DNA of 64,000 nucleotides from UBA2377 sp964525935 (GTDB lineage: Bacteria; Verrucomicrobiota; Verrucomicrobiia; Opitutales; Opitutaceae), in contig CAZGJZ010000008.1 in the NCBI GenBank assembly GCA_964525935.1, positions 1 through 64,000 on the forward strand. The letters are read 5' to 3'. Under the pieces are notes generated by a model. That model saw nothing but the letters and a program-made list of their open reading frames with translations, was not told the origin of the DNA and ran no database searches. Below are positions 33,292 to 41,855 of this stretch, piece after piece; positions within the stretch are counted from its first letter, which is position 1; every line of letters starts with the position of its first letter. The position numbers and the translations under genes were made by a program.

Positions 33292-33828
33292 ATGAACCTG
33301 CTCTTCCTCCATGGGCCTCCAGCCACCGGCAAATACACCGTCGGCCGCGAACTCGCCGCACTCACGGGCTATGAGCTCTACCACAATCACCTCGTGGTCG
33401 ACGACGTGCTGAAACGCCACACCTTCGGCACTCCGGGTTTCGTCGCCGAACGCAACCAACGCTGGCGCGATCATCTCGCTCAGGCGGTCCACGCCAAACA
33501 GCGCGGATTGATCTTCACCTTCAATCCCGAGAACTCCGTGCCCCAAGCCTTCATCGACTGGCTGTTCACCGAGTTGCCGCGTGCAGGTGCGAGCCTTGCC
33601 TCCATCGGCCTCACCGCGACCGAAGCCACCATCGAAGCCCGCCTCGCCAGCGAACAGCGCCAAGGTTTCAAGAAACTCACCGATCTCGCCCTCTATCGCC
33701 AGCTGCGTGCGGCAGGCGCCTTCCAGTCCCCGACCATCCCTCGCACGGATCTACAAATCGACACCGCGCTCAGCCATCCGGGCGCCAGCGCCCGGCAAAT
33801 CGCTGCGCATTTCAACCTCGATTCCTAG
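33292..33828 (+). CDS. Small P-loop kinase-like protein
   Basis: A 178-residue protein with FLHGPPATGKYTVGREL (4-20), a P-loop of GxxxxGKxT form seen in small nucleotide or sugar kinase-like families; a helical lid with RNQRWRDHLAQAV follows and a C-terminal EARLASEQRQGFKKL helix may hold a second Arg. It probably phosphorylates a small molecule, but the substrate is unknown. Its ATG is directly after the T run of the aldolase terminator, so it either depends on read-through or has a start inside that structure; a downstream start would remove the P-loop, so ATG 33292 must be right. Confidence 0.82.
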   Translation: MNLLFLHGPPATGKYTVGRELAALTGYELYHNHLVVDDVLKRHTFGTPGFVAERNQRWRDHLAQAVHAKQRGLIFTFNPENSVPQAFIDWLFTELPRAGASLASIGLTATEATIEARLASEQRQGFKKLTDLALYRQLRAAGAFQSPTIPRTDLQIDTALSHPGASARQIAAHFNLDS

Positions 33829-33918
33829 GCTCCCGCGTGGCCATGGCGGCAGGCCCATCGCGCGACCCAAGCCAGCGCACAGGAACACGCTGAAGTATCC
33901 TGTGTCTTTGAGCCCCTC

Positions 33919-34506
33919 GTGGCCACCCCTGTTCCGCTCCCGCCGGAAACCGATCCCGCCCTGCTCCGCCGCGCCCAAGCCGGCGACGAAGCCGCCTTCG
34001 GCGAGCTGATGCGCAGCCACCACGAGCACGTTTACCGCCTCGTTTACGCCATCGTCCGCCACGAAGCCGACGCCCGCGACATCGCCCAGGAAATCTGGCT
34101 CACCGTCTGGCAACGCCTGCCCACGTTCCGCGGCGACGCCAAATTCACCACATGGCTGCATCCCATCGCCGTCCGCCGCGCCCTCGATCACCTGCGCAAA
34201 CGCAAGCGTTGGTATAACCGCTTTCTGCCCTTCGCCACCGGCGATGCCGCCGTCGAGTCCGTGCCCGAGCCCGCCACCACCACGGATGCCCGCCAACTCA
34301 CCGAAGGCAGCGAACGCAGCGACCGCTTCCGTCGCGCGCTCGATGCGCTGCCGGCTCATCACCGCGCCGTGCTCGCGCTGCGCGAAGTCCAAGGCCTCTC
34401 TTACGACGAAATCGCCCAGGCCACCGGGATTCCGGCTGGCACTGTCATGTCCCGGCTTTACCATGCCCGTCGGATTCTGGCGCAAAAATTAAAGGACCCA
34501 TCATGA
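33919..34506 (+). CDS. ECF-type RNA polymerase sigma factor
   Basis: A 195-residue sigma-70 family protein. Sigma region 2 (about 18-92) has YRLVYAIVRHEADARDIAQEIWLTVWQ split over about 41-67 and FTTWLHPIAVRRALDHLRKRKR; region 4 (about 130-185) has LPAHHRAVLALREVQGLSYDEIAQATGIP split over about 143-171 and GTVMSRLYHARRIL. GTG 33919 is the start. It overlaps the next gene (ATGA, 34503-34506). The zinc-finger gene at 35516 is the likely anti-sigma factor, separated here by two exported-protein genes and a terminator. Confidence 0.92.
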   Translation: MATPVPLPPETDPALLRRAQAGDEAAFGELMRSHHEHVYRLVYAIVRHEADARDIAQEIWLTVWQRLPTFRGDAKFTTWLHPIAVRRALDHLRKRKRWYNRFLPFATGDAAVESVPEPATTTDARQLTEGSERSDRFRRALDALPAHHRAVLALREVQGLSYDEIAQATGIPAGTVMSRLYHARRILAQKLKDPS

Positions 34507-34946
34507 AAACCACCATCCGTCTCGTCCTCTGCCTGCTGGTGTTCGCCGGTCTGTTTTCCAGCGCCCAAGCCGCCGACCGCGCCTCCATCCGCGGCATCCT
34601 CGTTTCCGCCTCCAACGCGAAGGGCCAGAGCGACGGTCGCCTCTCCGCCTACGAGCCCACCCTCCGCCGCATCCTCCGCTTCGAAAGCTACCGCTACCTC
34701 GGCGAGGGCTCGGCCTCCCTCGGTGTGCCCGCGCAAGGCCGTCTTTCCCTCGGCCAGGGTCACCGGCTTGAAATCGAGACCGAGAACGCCAGCGACAAAT
34801 CCGTGCGCGTCAAAGTGAGCTGGCTCGACGGCGACCGCGTGTTGATGGAGACCGGCCTTTCGCTGCGCCCCGGCGTGCCCGCCGTGCTCGGTGGTCCCAG
34901 CCGCGGCGACGGCGAAGTTTACGCTGTAATCGTCGTCGGCCGGTAG
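34503..34946 (+). CDS. Small secreted beta-rich protein, coupled to the sigma gene
   Basis: A 147-residue protein with a clear signal peptide (1-23, ending AQA) and a mature part with RASIRGILVSASN (about 26-38), YEPTLRRILRFESYRYLG and strands (LEIETENASDKSVRVKVSWLDG in part) through to the end. It looks like a small periplasmic beta protein. Its ATG overlaps the stop of the ECF sigma gene, so it is very probably co-regulated or part of the sensing. A terminator follows. No family recognised. Confidence 0.8.
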   Translation: MKTTIRLVLCLLVFAGLFSSAQAADRASIRGILVSASNAKGQSDGRLSAYEPTLRRILRFESYRYLGEGSASLGVPAQGRLSLGQGHRLEIETENASDKSVRVKVSWLDGDRVLMETGLSLRPGVPAVLGGPSRGDGEVYAVIVVGR

Positions 34947-34959
34947 CTCCTCAGGGAGC

Positions 34960-34985
34960 GCAGGCGACCCGCCTGCAGTTTTTTA
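34960..34985 (+). terminator. Rho-independent terminator within the sigma locus
   Basis: GCAGGCG (34960-34966) pairs with CGCCTGC (34970-34976) around ACC, followed by AG and a T run (34979-34984). A second small hairpin GCTCC/GGGAGC lies just before. Confidence 0.88.
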
Positions 34986-35060
34986 TAAAATAAGTGAATA
35001 AACCCCGTGCGAGCTGCGTCCCAAGGAGCAAACCCAACCTGCAACTCAACCCTGATAACC

Positions 35061-35068
35061 TTGGAGGA
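35061..35068 (+). promoter_or_regulatory. Strong Shine-Dalgarno sequence
   Basis: TTGGAGGA lies four bases before ATG 35072. It is one of the few good ribosome binding sites in the window and sets the start of the next gene. Confidence 0.75.
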
Positions 35069-35071
35069 CCT

Positions 35072-35464
35072 ATGAAAAAGATCGCTGCTCTCTCCCTGCT
35101 CACCGCCGCCGCTCTCTCGCTTGCTCCCGCTCCCGCCCATGCGGGCTCGAAGGAAAAAGCCCTGATCGGCGGCCTCATCGGTGGCATCATCATCGGCCAC
35201 GCCATCAGCGAAAGCGGCCGCTCATCCTGCCCGCCCGAACCTCGCACCGTCGTGGTGGTTGATTCCCGCAACAACGACTGCGGCGGTTATTGGCGCGAAA
35301 ACCGCGTCCAAGTCTGGGTGCCCGGCTACTGGGTCGTGTCCTACGACTGTGGCCGTCGCGTCCGTCACTTCGTTTCCGGTCGCCATGAATGGCGCACCGA
35401 ACGCGTCTGGGTCGCCGACAGCCGTCGCGATCACCGCGGCAACCGCTACGCCTACAACCGTTAA
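35072..35464 (+). CDS. Small secreted protein with Gly-zipper and Arg/Trp/Tyr-rich domain
   Basis: A 130-residue protein. Signal peptide at 1-24 (MKKIAALSLLTAAALSL...AHA); then a Gly-zipper helix (ALIGGLIGGIIIGHAIS, about 30-46), which suggests membrane or self association; the rest is rich in Arg, Trp and Tyr with VQVWVPGYWVVSYD (about 80-93) and RHEWRTERVWV, the YXxWxPGYW-type repeat seen in small envelope proteins. It has its own transcription unit after the terminator, with a strong ribosome binding site. Function unknown; abundance is suggested by that site. Confidence 0.85.
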   Translation: MKKIAALSLLTAAALSLAPAPAHAGSKEKALIGGLIGGIIIGHAISESGRSSCPPEPRTVVVVDSRNNDCGGYWRENRVQVWVPGYWVVSYDCGRRVRHFVSGRHEWRTERVWVADSRRDHRGNRYAYNR

Positions 35465-35515
35465 CCCAGGCAGGTCATGCGGGTCTCAGACTCGCACGCT
35501 TCCACCTTATCCCTC

Positions 35516-36004
35516 ATGAACTGCCAGCAAATCGAGCCCCTGCTCCTCGCCGAACGAGACGGCGCCCTGTCCCCCGGACAGCGCGCCGCGCTCGCGGAGC
35601 ATGTCAGCGGGTGCGCCGATTGCCGGCGGTTGCAGAGCGATCTATCCGCCGCGCTGGCTGCGTGGAAAGCCGACGTCACTCAGGTAACCGTCCCCGCTGC
35701 CGACGCAGCGTGGACCGCCCTGCGCCCGCGTCTGCCCAACCGCCAGTCAGCGCCCCGACGGAAGCTCGCCCCGGTGATCTGGCTCAGCGCTCCCCTCGCC
35801 GCGGCCGCCGCGCTGGCCTTCATTTTCCTGACTCCTGATCGCCACGTCGCGCCCCCGCCCGTCGATATCGCGGCACCCGTCATCGCCCGCGCCGAATTTG
35901 TCGAGCCCGGCAATGCCAATGCCTCGACGATGGTTTATGTGGACAAGGAAAGTGGCTGGCTCGTCGTCTGGGCCGCCGACGCCACCACTCACGGCAAAGG
36001 CTGA
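35516..36004 (+). CDS. Zinc-finger (zf-HC2) anti-sigma factor
   Basis: A 162-residue protein with an N-terminal CQQIEPLLLAER start and HVSGCADCRRL (28-38): together the Cys-His-Cys-Cys zinc site of the zf-HC2 (ZAS) anti-sigma domain. One transmembrane segment lies at about 86-104 (WLSAPLAAAAALAFIFL) and the C-terminal part (about 105-162) is periplasmic, with strands. This is the expected membrane anti-sigma factor for the ECF sigma gene at 33919 (inference from proximity and family). ATG 35516 puts the first Cys at residue 3. Confidence 0.85.
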   Translation: MNCQQIEPLLLAERDGALSPGQRAALAEHVSGCADCRRLQSDLSAALAAWKADVTQVTVPAADAAWTALRPRLPNRQSAPRRKLAPVIWLSAPLAAAAALAFIFLTPDRHVAPPPVDIAAPVIARAEFVEPGNANASTMVYVDKESGWLVVWAADATTHGKG

Positions 36005-36016
36005 CTCAGCAAGCGC

Positions 36017-37369
36017 TCAGCGCACCCGGCGCCCCGTCGGCATGCGATGCCAGCGCAAGGAATTCTCCAGCACGCCCGGCGCCGTGGTCGCAGGCTTCGG
36101 TGCCACCGGCACCCCAGGGTTCGCGGCCCGCGCCGCCGCCTCGCGCAGTTTGTCCTTCTTGCTCTTCCGCTTGCCCTTCACGCCGCCGGTTGACGGCGCC
36201 GCTGGCACTTCGGTTTCGAGCGGTTCAAAGCCCTCGATCTGCTCGCGCGCGAGCGTCAGCCCGTTGCGTTTCTCAATCAGCCGGAAATGCGCATGCGTCT
36301 CCGCACTGATGAAACTCACCGCCACGCCCGTCTCGCCGGCCCGCCCGGTGCGGCCAATCCGATGCACATAATCGACGGCCGACCGCGGGAGATCGTAATT
36401 CACCACCACGGGCAATTGCACGATATCGATACCACGCGCCGCGAGGTCGGTCGCCACGAGCACCTGCAGTTTCGACGCCTTGAAATCCGCCAGCGCCTGC
36501 GTGCGCGCGCCTTGGCTGAGTTCACCATGCAACGCCTCGGCGGCGATGCCGGCGCGGCGCAATTTGTCGGCCACGTGCTCGGTCGAATATTTCGTCGCCA
36601 CAAAAACCAACACACGCGTCCAGGCGTGTGTCTTAATCAGGTGACGCAATAGTTGCGTGCGCTGCGGTGCGTCGACCTCGATGGCCCGCTCGGTGATGGC
36701 CGGCTTTTCAACCGCCGCGGTTGCCACCTCGATCCGCACGGGATTACGCAACAATTGCTCAGCCAGCACCGTCACCTCATTCGGAAATGTCGCCGAAAAC
36801 AACAGGTTCTGCCGGCGCGCCGGCAGCAACGCGAGGATCCGCCCGAGTTCAGCGGCAAATCCGAGATCGAGGAGCCGGTCCGCTTCATCCAGCACCAGCG
36901 TCGTCACCGCGGAGAGCCGCAAGGCGTTGTGATCAACCAGATCGAGCAGTCGGCCTGGCGTCGCCACGATGATGTCCGCCCCGCCGCGCAGTGCCATCAT
37001 CTGCGGATTGATCGAGACCCCGCCAAATGCCGTGACGACCCGCGCATGCTCCGGCAGGTAGCGACCATAGTTGCGAAACGATTCCGCCACTTGCGCCGCA
37101 AGCTCGCGCGTCGGCACGAGAATCAGGGCATGCAGCCGGCGCGGCTGTTCACGCGGCGATTCGTGCAAGCGCTGCAGGATCGGCAGCGCATACGCCGCGG
37201 TCTTGCCCGAGCCCGTCTGGGCCGAAGCCAAAACGTCTGCACCGCGCAGCACGGCAGGAATCGTCGCACTCTGCACAGGCGTCGGCCCCGTGTAGTGGCG
37301 CTCATCCACCACCCGGAGAAGCGGCGGCAAAAGCCCGAGGGCGGAAAACGACATCGGCGCGGCGCTCAT
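36017..37369 (-). CDS. DEAD-box RNA helicase (RhlE-like)
   Basis: A 450-residue ATP-dependent RNA helicase. Q motif YTGPTPVQSATIPA (about 21-34), Walker A ASAQTGSGKT, VLDEADRLLDLGF (motif II), SATFP (motif III), and HRIGRTGRAG (motif VI) are all present. The C-terminal 90 residues are a basic, Pro-rich tail (KGKRKSKKDKLREAA). It acts in RNA remodelling such as ribosome assembly or mRNA decay. It overlaps the S4 gene by four bases and is the last of a minus-strand RNA-binding cluster. Confidence 0.95.
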   Translation of the reverse strand: MSAAPMSFSALGLLPPLLRVVDERHYTGPTPVQSATIPAVLRGADVLASAQTGSGKTAAYALPILQRLHESPREQPRRLHALILVPTRELAAQVAESFRNYGRYLPEHARVVTAFGGVSINPQMMALRGGADIIVATPGRLLDLVDHNALRLSAVTTLVLDEADRLLDLGFAAELGRILALLPARRQNLLFSATFPNEVTVLAEQLLRNPVRIEVATAAVEKPAITERAIEVDAPQRTQLLRHLIKTHAWTRVLVFVATKYSTEHVADKLRRAGIAAEALHGELSQGARTQALADFKASKLQVLVATDLAARGIDIVQLPVVVNYDLPRSAVDYVHRIGRTGRAGETGVAVSFISAETHAHFRLIEKRNGLTLAREQIEGFEPLETEVPAAPSTGGVKGKRKSKKDKLREAAARAANPGVPVAPKPATTAPGVLENSLRWHRMPTGRRVR

Positions 37370-37602
37370 TCCAATGTGACGAGCAGGGTCTGCCCACCGC
37401 AGCTCACGCGGTCGCCAGCCACGACTTTCTTCCGCTTCTGCGTTTCCACCACGCCGTTGAGTTTGACCTCGCCGTCGCTGATCATCTGTTTGGCGGCGCC
37501 GCCACTGTCGGCGACACCGGCAAACTTAAGGAGCTGGCAGAGTTCGATCGGTTCCGCACGGATGACCACGGATTGCTCGGCAGATTTGGATTTGTCGCTC
37601 AT
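37366..37602 (-). CDS. S4-domain RNA-binding protein (YbcJ/YaaA-like)
   Basis: A 78-residue protein consisting almost only of an S4 domain: IELCQLLKFAGVADSGGAAK (about 19-38), the KQMISDGEVKLNG segment and ETQKRKKVVAGDRV. Such small S4 proteins bind structured RNA, probably in ribosome or tRNA work. It is coupled to the DEAD helicase by a four-base overlap and follows the CvfB-like gene by 6 bases. Confidence 0.9.
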   Translation of the reverse strand: MSDKSKSAEQSVVIRAEPIELCQLLKFAGVADSGGAAKQMISDGEVKLNGVVETQKRKKVVAGDRVSCGGQTLLVTLE

Positions 37603-37608
37603 GGAAAA

Positions 37609-38487
37609 TTACAGTCGCGTTACCTTGGTCGTGGGTTGCGGCACCGGCGTATTGGCGGCGAGCCGAATCCCTTCCTGCGAAATCACAATCCGCCGCGCCT
37701 TGAACAACGCGCCAATCGCCTGCTTGAAGGCCTTTTTGCTCATGCCCAGCGCGGCGCGGATTTCTTCCGGCGACGAGTTGTCGTGCAACGCCAGCGATCC
37801 GCCTGCGTCGGCCAGCGCGCGGATGATCCCCTCGGCGTAGCCGCCCACGCGCTGATAGCCAGCGGGGTCGAGTCCGAGATCGATTTTGCCGTCGGCCCGC
37901 ACGCTGCGGACGTAGCCCGTAAGCCGCTGCCCCATGCGCAGCGGCGCCGGGACTTCATTGCCATAGACCAGCCCTTGGTGCGCATTTTCGATAATCGCAT
38001 TGTAGCCGAGCGGCGTCTTTCCGGTGATCAGGAGATTCACTTCCTGACCTTCGGCATACGTCGGCGGCGTCTTATCGAGGTGGCGGCTGATGCGGGCGGA
38101 GGCGATGATACGGTCCGTCTTCTCGTCGAGCAGCACCGCAACCACGACCCAGTAGCCGAGCTGGATGCCTTCCTTCTGTTCGCGGATGGGCAGCAGCAGA
38201 TCTTTGCTCAAGCCCCAGTCGAGAAACGCACCGATACGCGGATTGATGCTGACGATGCGCAGCGAGGCAAATTCACCGACCATCGCGAGCGGATGTTCGG
38301 TCGTCGCCACGAGTCGATCCTCCGAATCGCGATAAACAAACACGTCCATGATCTCGCCCGGGCGCGAGCCGCGCGGAATATAGGTGCCGGGCAGCAAGAT
38401 CTCCCCGTGCTCGCCGCCATCGAGGTAATACCCCGGCGCCGCTTCGCGCACGATGGTGAACCGGTTGCGTTTGCCGATCACTGCCAT
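37609..38487 (-). CDS. S1-like RNA-binding protein of the CvfB/YitL family
   Basis: A 292-residue protein. The family layout is several S1-type beta barrels followed by a winged helix. Seen: GYYLDGGEHGEILLPGTYIP (19-38), GAFLDWGLSKDLLLPIREQ (about 86-104), DKTDRIIASARISRHL (about 124-139, approximate) and C-terminal SPEEIRAALGMSKKAFKQAI (about 240-259), the winged-helix recognition region. CvfB regulates gene expression post-transcriptionally and affects virulence in Staphylococcus. Part of the RNA cluster with S4 and DEAD genes. Confidence 0.9.
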   Translation of the reverse strand: MAVIGKRNRFTIVREAAPGYYLDGGEHGEILLPGTYIPRGSRPGEIMDVFVYRDSEDRLVATTEHPLAMVGEFASLRIVSINPRIGAFLDWGLSKDLLLPIREQKEGIQLGYWVVVAVLLDEKTDRIIASARISRHLDKTPPTYAEGQEVNLLITGKTPLGYNAIIENAHQGLVYGNEVPAPLRMGQRLTGYVRSVRADGKIDLGLDPAGYQRVGGYAEGIIRALADAGGSLALHDNSSPEEIRAALGMSKKAFKQAIGALFKARRIVISQEGIRLAANTPVPQPTTKVTRL

Positions 38488-38542
38488 GACGCCGCTCCGG
38501 TTGAAGGTAAACCGCGCCGGCTGCGCGCGCCAGGCACTGGTG

Positions 38543-39379
38543 TCATGGCAGCCATGGGAATTTGCGGGCGTCCGGTTTGCGCTTCTCCTGCTGGGCCGAG
38601 TGAAATTCCTTCGCTTCCTCGCTCATGTAGTAGAGCAGCGTCGCGTTGCCGGCGAGTTCCTGCAGGCCACTCTGACCATCGACGTCGGCATTGAACGCGC
38701 TCTTGAGGCAGCGGATCGCGAGCGGGCTGTTGCGGAGAATCTCGTTGGCCCATTTGACGCCTTCGTTTTCGAGTTCGGCGACGGGCACCACAGTGTTCAC
38801 GAGCCCCATGTCGAGCGCCTGTTGCGCGTTATACTGGCGGCAGAGATACCAAATCTCGCGCGCTTTTTTCTGCCCGACGATCCGGGCGAGATAACTGGAA
38901 CCGAAGCCGCCGTCGAAGCTCCCCATCTTGGGACCGACCTGGCCGAAAATTCCGTTATCCGCCGCGATGGTGAGATCGCACACCAGGTGCAGCACATGGC
39001 CGCCGCCGATGGCGTAGCCCGCGACAAGGGCGATCACGACCTTGGGCATCGAGCGGATGAGCTTCTGCAAATCCAACACGTTCAGCCGCGGCACGCCGTC
39101 GCCGCCGACATAGCCCGCGTGGCCGCGCACCGACTGGTCGCCGCCCGAGCAGAACGCATATTTGCCGTCCGTATGCGGGCCGGCGCCGGTCAGCAAAACG
39201 ACACCGATGGACTGGTCCTCCCGCGCATCGCAAAATGCATCAAACATCTGCGAAACCGTCTCCGGCCGGAAGGCATTGCGCTTCTCCGGGCGGTTGATGG
39301 TGACCTTGGCGATGCCATCGGCCTTGTGATAAAGGATGTCGGAATAGGTCTTGGCGACCTGCCATTGCGTAGCACTCAT
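38543..39379 (-). CDS. menB: 1,4-dihydroxy-2-naphthoyl-CoA synthase
   Basis: A 278-residue crotonase-fold enzyme that closes the second ring of menaquinone from o-succinylbenzoyl-CoA. Seen: ITINRPEKRNAF-type start (VTINRPEKRNAFRPETV, about 23-39), CSGGDQSVRGHAGY (about 77-90), GYAIGGGHVLHLVCDLTIA (oxyanion hole, about 120-138) and GPKMGSFDGGFGSSYLARIVG. The order and residues are those of MenB. Other men genes in this window (menF, menD) lie 3 kb away on the same strand with kup and a GNAT gene between. Confidence 0.96.
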   Translation of the reverse strand: MSATQWQVAKTYSDILYHKADGIAKVTINRPEKRNAFRPETVSQMFDAFCDAREDQSIGVVLLTGAGPHTDGKYAFCSGGDQSVRGHAGYVGGDGVPRLNVLDLQKLIRSMPKVVIALVAGYAIGGGHVLHLVCDLTIAADNGIFGQVGPKMGSFDGGFGSSYLARIVGQKKAREIWYLCRQYNAQQALDMGLVNTVVPVAELENEGVKWANEILRNSPLAIRCLKSAFNADVDGQSGLQELAGNATLLYYMSEEAKEFHSAQQEKRKPDARKFPWLP

Positions 39380-39516
39380 CGCCGCAATCTAGGCACTTTA
39401 AGCGGCTTGTCGATGGGGATGAGCGCTGAGGTTTCCCGCACGTAGTCAAGCGATTGCATCGTTTAACTGCGAAACAGCTTGGACCGGCGGGTGGATTCCC
39501 AAAACTCTCCGTTCCC

Positions 39517-41412
39517 ATGAGTGCCTCCACGACATCGCCCGCCGCCACTGGCGCCAAGGCCGCGCTATGCCTGGGTGCCCTCGGGGTGGTCTTCGGCGAC
39601 ATCGGCACCAGCCCGATCTATTCGATGAAGGAATGTCTGGCGCAACTCGCGCCTCACGAGCGCGCGGAGGGCGTCCTCGGCATCCTGTCGCTGATGACTT
39701 GGTCGCTGCTGCTCGTCGTCTGCGTCAAATACCTGGGCTTCATCACGCGCGCCGACAATCGCGGCGAAGGCGGCATTTTCGCTCTCCTCGCACTCAGCCA
39801 CACCAGGGAAGAGGCGGAAAAACTGCGCAACAAGCTCGGCCTCACCGTCTTCATCATCCTCGTCGGCGCCGCCCTGCTCTACGGCGACAGCGTAATCACG
39901 CCGGCCATTTCCGTGCTCGGCGCGGTCGAGGGCCTGAAAGGTTTCAGCTCCGTTTTCGATCCTTACATCACGCTCATCACCTGCCTGATCCTCGCCGGCC
40001 TGTTTTGGTTTCAACACAAGGGCAGCCAGACGATCGGTCGCATCTTCGGTCCCGTCATGCTCGTCTGGTTTGCGACGCTTGCCTTGCTCGGGTTCTGGCA
40101 GATCAAGGATGTCCCCGAGGTTTTCGCGGCCATCAATCCCCTGCTCGGCCTCAACCTGCTGATCACCCATCCCGGCGGGGCCGTCGTGATTCTCGGCGCC
40201 GTCGTCCTCACCGTCACGGGCGCCGAGGCGCTCTACGCCGACATGGGTCACTTCGGTCGCAAGGCCATCGCACAAGCCTGGTATTTTTTCGCCTTCCCCG
40301 GACTGCTGCTCAACTACTACGGCCAGGGCGCGTATGTCATCAAACACCCGGACTCGACCGCCAACCCGTTCTTTGCGCTCGCGCCCGATGGCTGGGGCCA
40401 GCTCGCGCTGACACTCCTCTCGATCATGGCGGCGATCATCGCCAGCCAGGCGGTCATCACAGGGGCCTTTTCCCTGACGCGCTCCGCCATCCAGCTCGGC
40501 TATTTCCCGCGCCTGAAAGTCACCCACACCAACGCCAACCAGGCCGGCCAGATTTACGTGCCGTTGGTCAACACCGCGCTCGCGCTCACCTCCATCGCGG
40601 TCGTCGCCAACTTTGGCTCTAGCGACCGGCTCGCCGCCGCCTACGGCATTGCGGTGACCGGCACGATGATCGTCACCTCGTATGCCTTCTTCCTCGTGAT
40701 GCGGAAACGCTGGCAGTGGCCGCTCTGGCAGGCGCTCGCGTTGTGCGCGCTCTTCCTGACCGTGGATGCGGTCTTCTTCATCGCCACGCTGCACAAGTTC
40801 ATGGACGGCGGCTGGCTGCCCATCGCCATCGCCATTTTTGTCGTCGCCATCATGCACACGTGGAAGAGCGGCAAGAATGAGATTCAGGAAAAAGTCTACA
40901 GCCGCGCCCTCACCGAGCTGCCGCTCTCCCATATCGCGCAGAGCAAATCCATTGTCCGCGTGCCCGGTAGTGCGGTCTTCATGGCCGGCACGCCCCGTGG
41001 CGTGCCGCTCGCACTGCTCCATCACCTGAAGGCCAACAAGGTCCTCCAGCAGACCACCGTGCTGATGACCATCGTCAACGAGGAGGTGCCGCAGGTGCCC
41101 GACGCCGAGCGCTTCGCCGTCGAGGATCACGGTTTCGGCGTCTGGCGCGCCATCTGCCGCTACGGCTACATGGAGTCGCCCGATCTCACCAACATCATGC
41201 AGCGCGTGAAGGACGCCGGTGTCCCGCTCAACGCCCAGAGCGCCACGTTCTATTTCAATCGCGAAATGATCATCAGCGGCGGCCACGCCAGGATGTTCGA
41301 GTGGCAGAAATCCTTCTACGCCTTCCTCAGCCGCAACGCCCGGCCGGTGAAGGATTATTACCAGATCATGCCGACCCAGATCATCGAGATCGGTCTGCCC
41401 ATCCAACTCTAG
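39517..41412 (+). CDS. kup: KUP-family potassium uptake permease
   Basis: A 631-residue inner-membrane K+ transporter with about 12 transmembrane helices. GVVFGDIGTSPIYSMKE (about 25-41), NRGEGGIFALLAL, LLYGDSVITPAISVLGAVEG (about 127-146), TGAEALYADMGHFGRKAI and the LNYYGQGAYVI loop are characteristic. The cytoplasmic C-terminus (about 450-631) is the normal soluble domain. ATG 39517 lies in a 137-base divergent gap with menB. It is followed 2 bases later by a GNAT gene. Confidence 0.97.
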   Translation: MSASTTSPAATGAKAALCLGALGVVFGDIGTSPIYSMKECLAQLAPHERAEGVLGILSLMTWSLLLVVCVKYLGFITRADNRGEGGIFALLALSHTREEAEKLRNKLGLTVFIILVGAALLYGDSVITPAISVLGAVEGLKGFSSVFDPYITLITCLILAGLFWFQHKGSQTIGRIFGPVMLVWFATLALLGFWQIKDVPEVFAAINPLLGLNLLITHPGGAVVILGAVVLTVTGAEALYADMGHFGRKAIAQAWYFFAFPGLLLNYYGQGAYVIKHPDSTANPFFALAPDGWGQLALTLLSIMAAIIASQAVITGAFSLTRSAIQLGYFPRLKVTHTNANQAGQIYVPLVNTALALTSIAVVANFGSSDRLAAAYGIAVTGTMIVTSYAFFLVMRKRWQWPLWQALALCALFLTVDAVFFIATLHKFMDGGWLPIAIAIFVVAIMHTWKSGKNEIQEKVYSRALTELPLSHIAQSKSIVRVPGSAVFMAGTPRGVPLALLHHLKANKVLQQTTVLMTIVNEEVPQVPDAERFAVEDHGFGVWRAICRYGYMESPDLTNIMQRVKDAGVPLNAQSATFYFNREMIISGGHARMFEWQKSFYAFLSRNARPVKDYYQIMPTQIIEIGLPIQL

Positions 41413-41414
41413 CC

Positions 41415-41855
41415 ATGCTGCCGTCCGGCTACTCGCTCCGCGTGCTCGCCCTCGCCGACTACGCTGCCGTGCGTCAGTTGTGGGAACGTTCGGAGGGCGT
41501 CGGCCTCAACGAATCCGACACGCGCGAGGCCATTGGGATTTTCCTGGCGCGCAATCCCGACCTGAGCCTCGTCGTGCTTGCGCCCGGCGGCGAAATCGTC
41601 GGCGCGGTGCTCTGTGGCCACGACGGACGCCGCGGTTACCTGCATCACCTGGCCGTCGCCTCGCCCCATCGCAGTCGTGGACTCGGTCGCGCCCTCGTCA
41701 ACGAATGCCTGGGTCGCTTGCGTGCGCTGGGCATTCCGAAGTGTAACATTTACCTCTACGCCACCAACGAAGCCGGGCGGGCCTTCTGGCTTCACGAAGG
41801 CTGGGCCGTGCGCGACGACCTCGTCGTCCTGCAGCGCGGCTCCTGCGGTTGCTGA
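41415..41855 (+). CDS. GNAT-family N-acetyltransferase
   Basis: A 146-residue acetyltransferase. The acetyl-CoA loop is in LHHLAVASPHRSRGLGRALV (about 77-96; Q/RxxGxG/A form SRGLGR) and the C-terminal strand ends in NIYLYATNEAGRAFWLHEGW. YpeA-like. The substrate is unknown. It lies 2 bases after kup and its TGA abuts the stop of the convergent menD gene in TGATCA (41853-41858). Confidence 0.9.
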   Translation: MLPSGYSLRVLALADYAAVRQLWERSEGVGLNESDTREAIGIFLARNPDLSLVVLAPGGEIVGAVLCGHDGRRGYLHHLAVASPHRSRGLGRALVNECLGRLRALGIPKCNIYLYATNEAGRAFWLHEGWAVRDDLVVLQRGSCGC

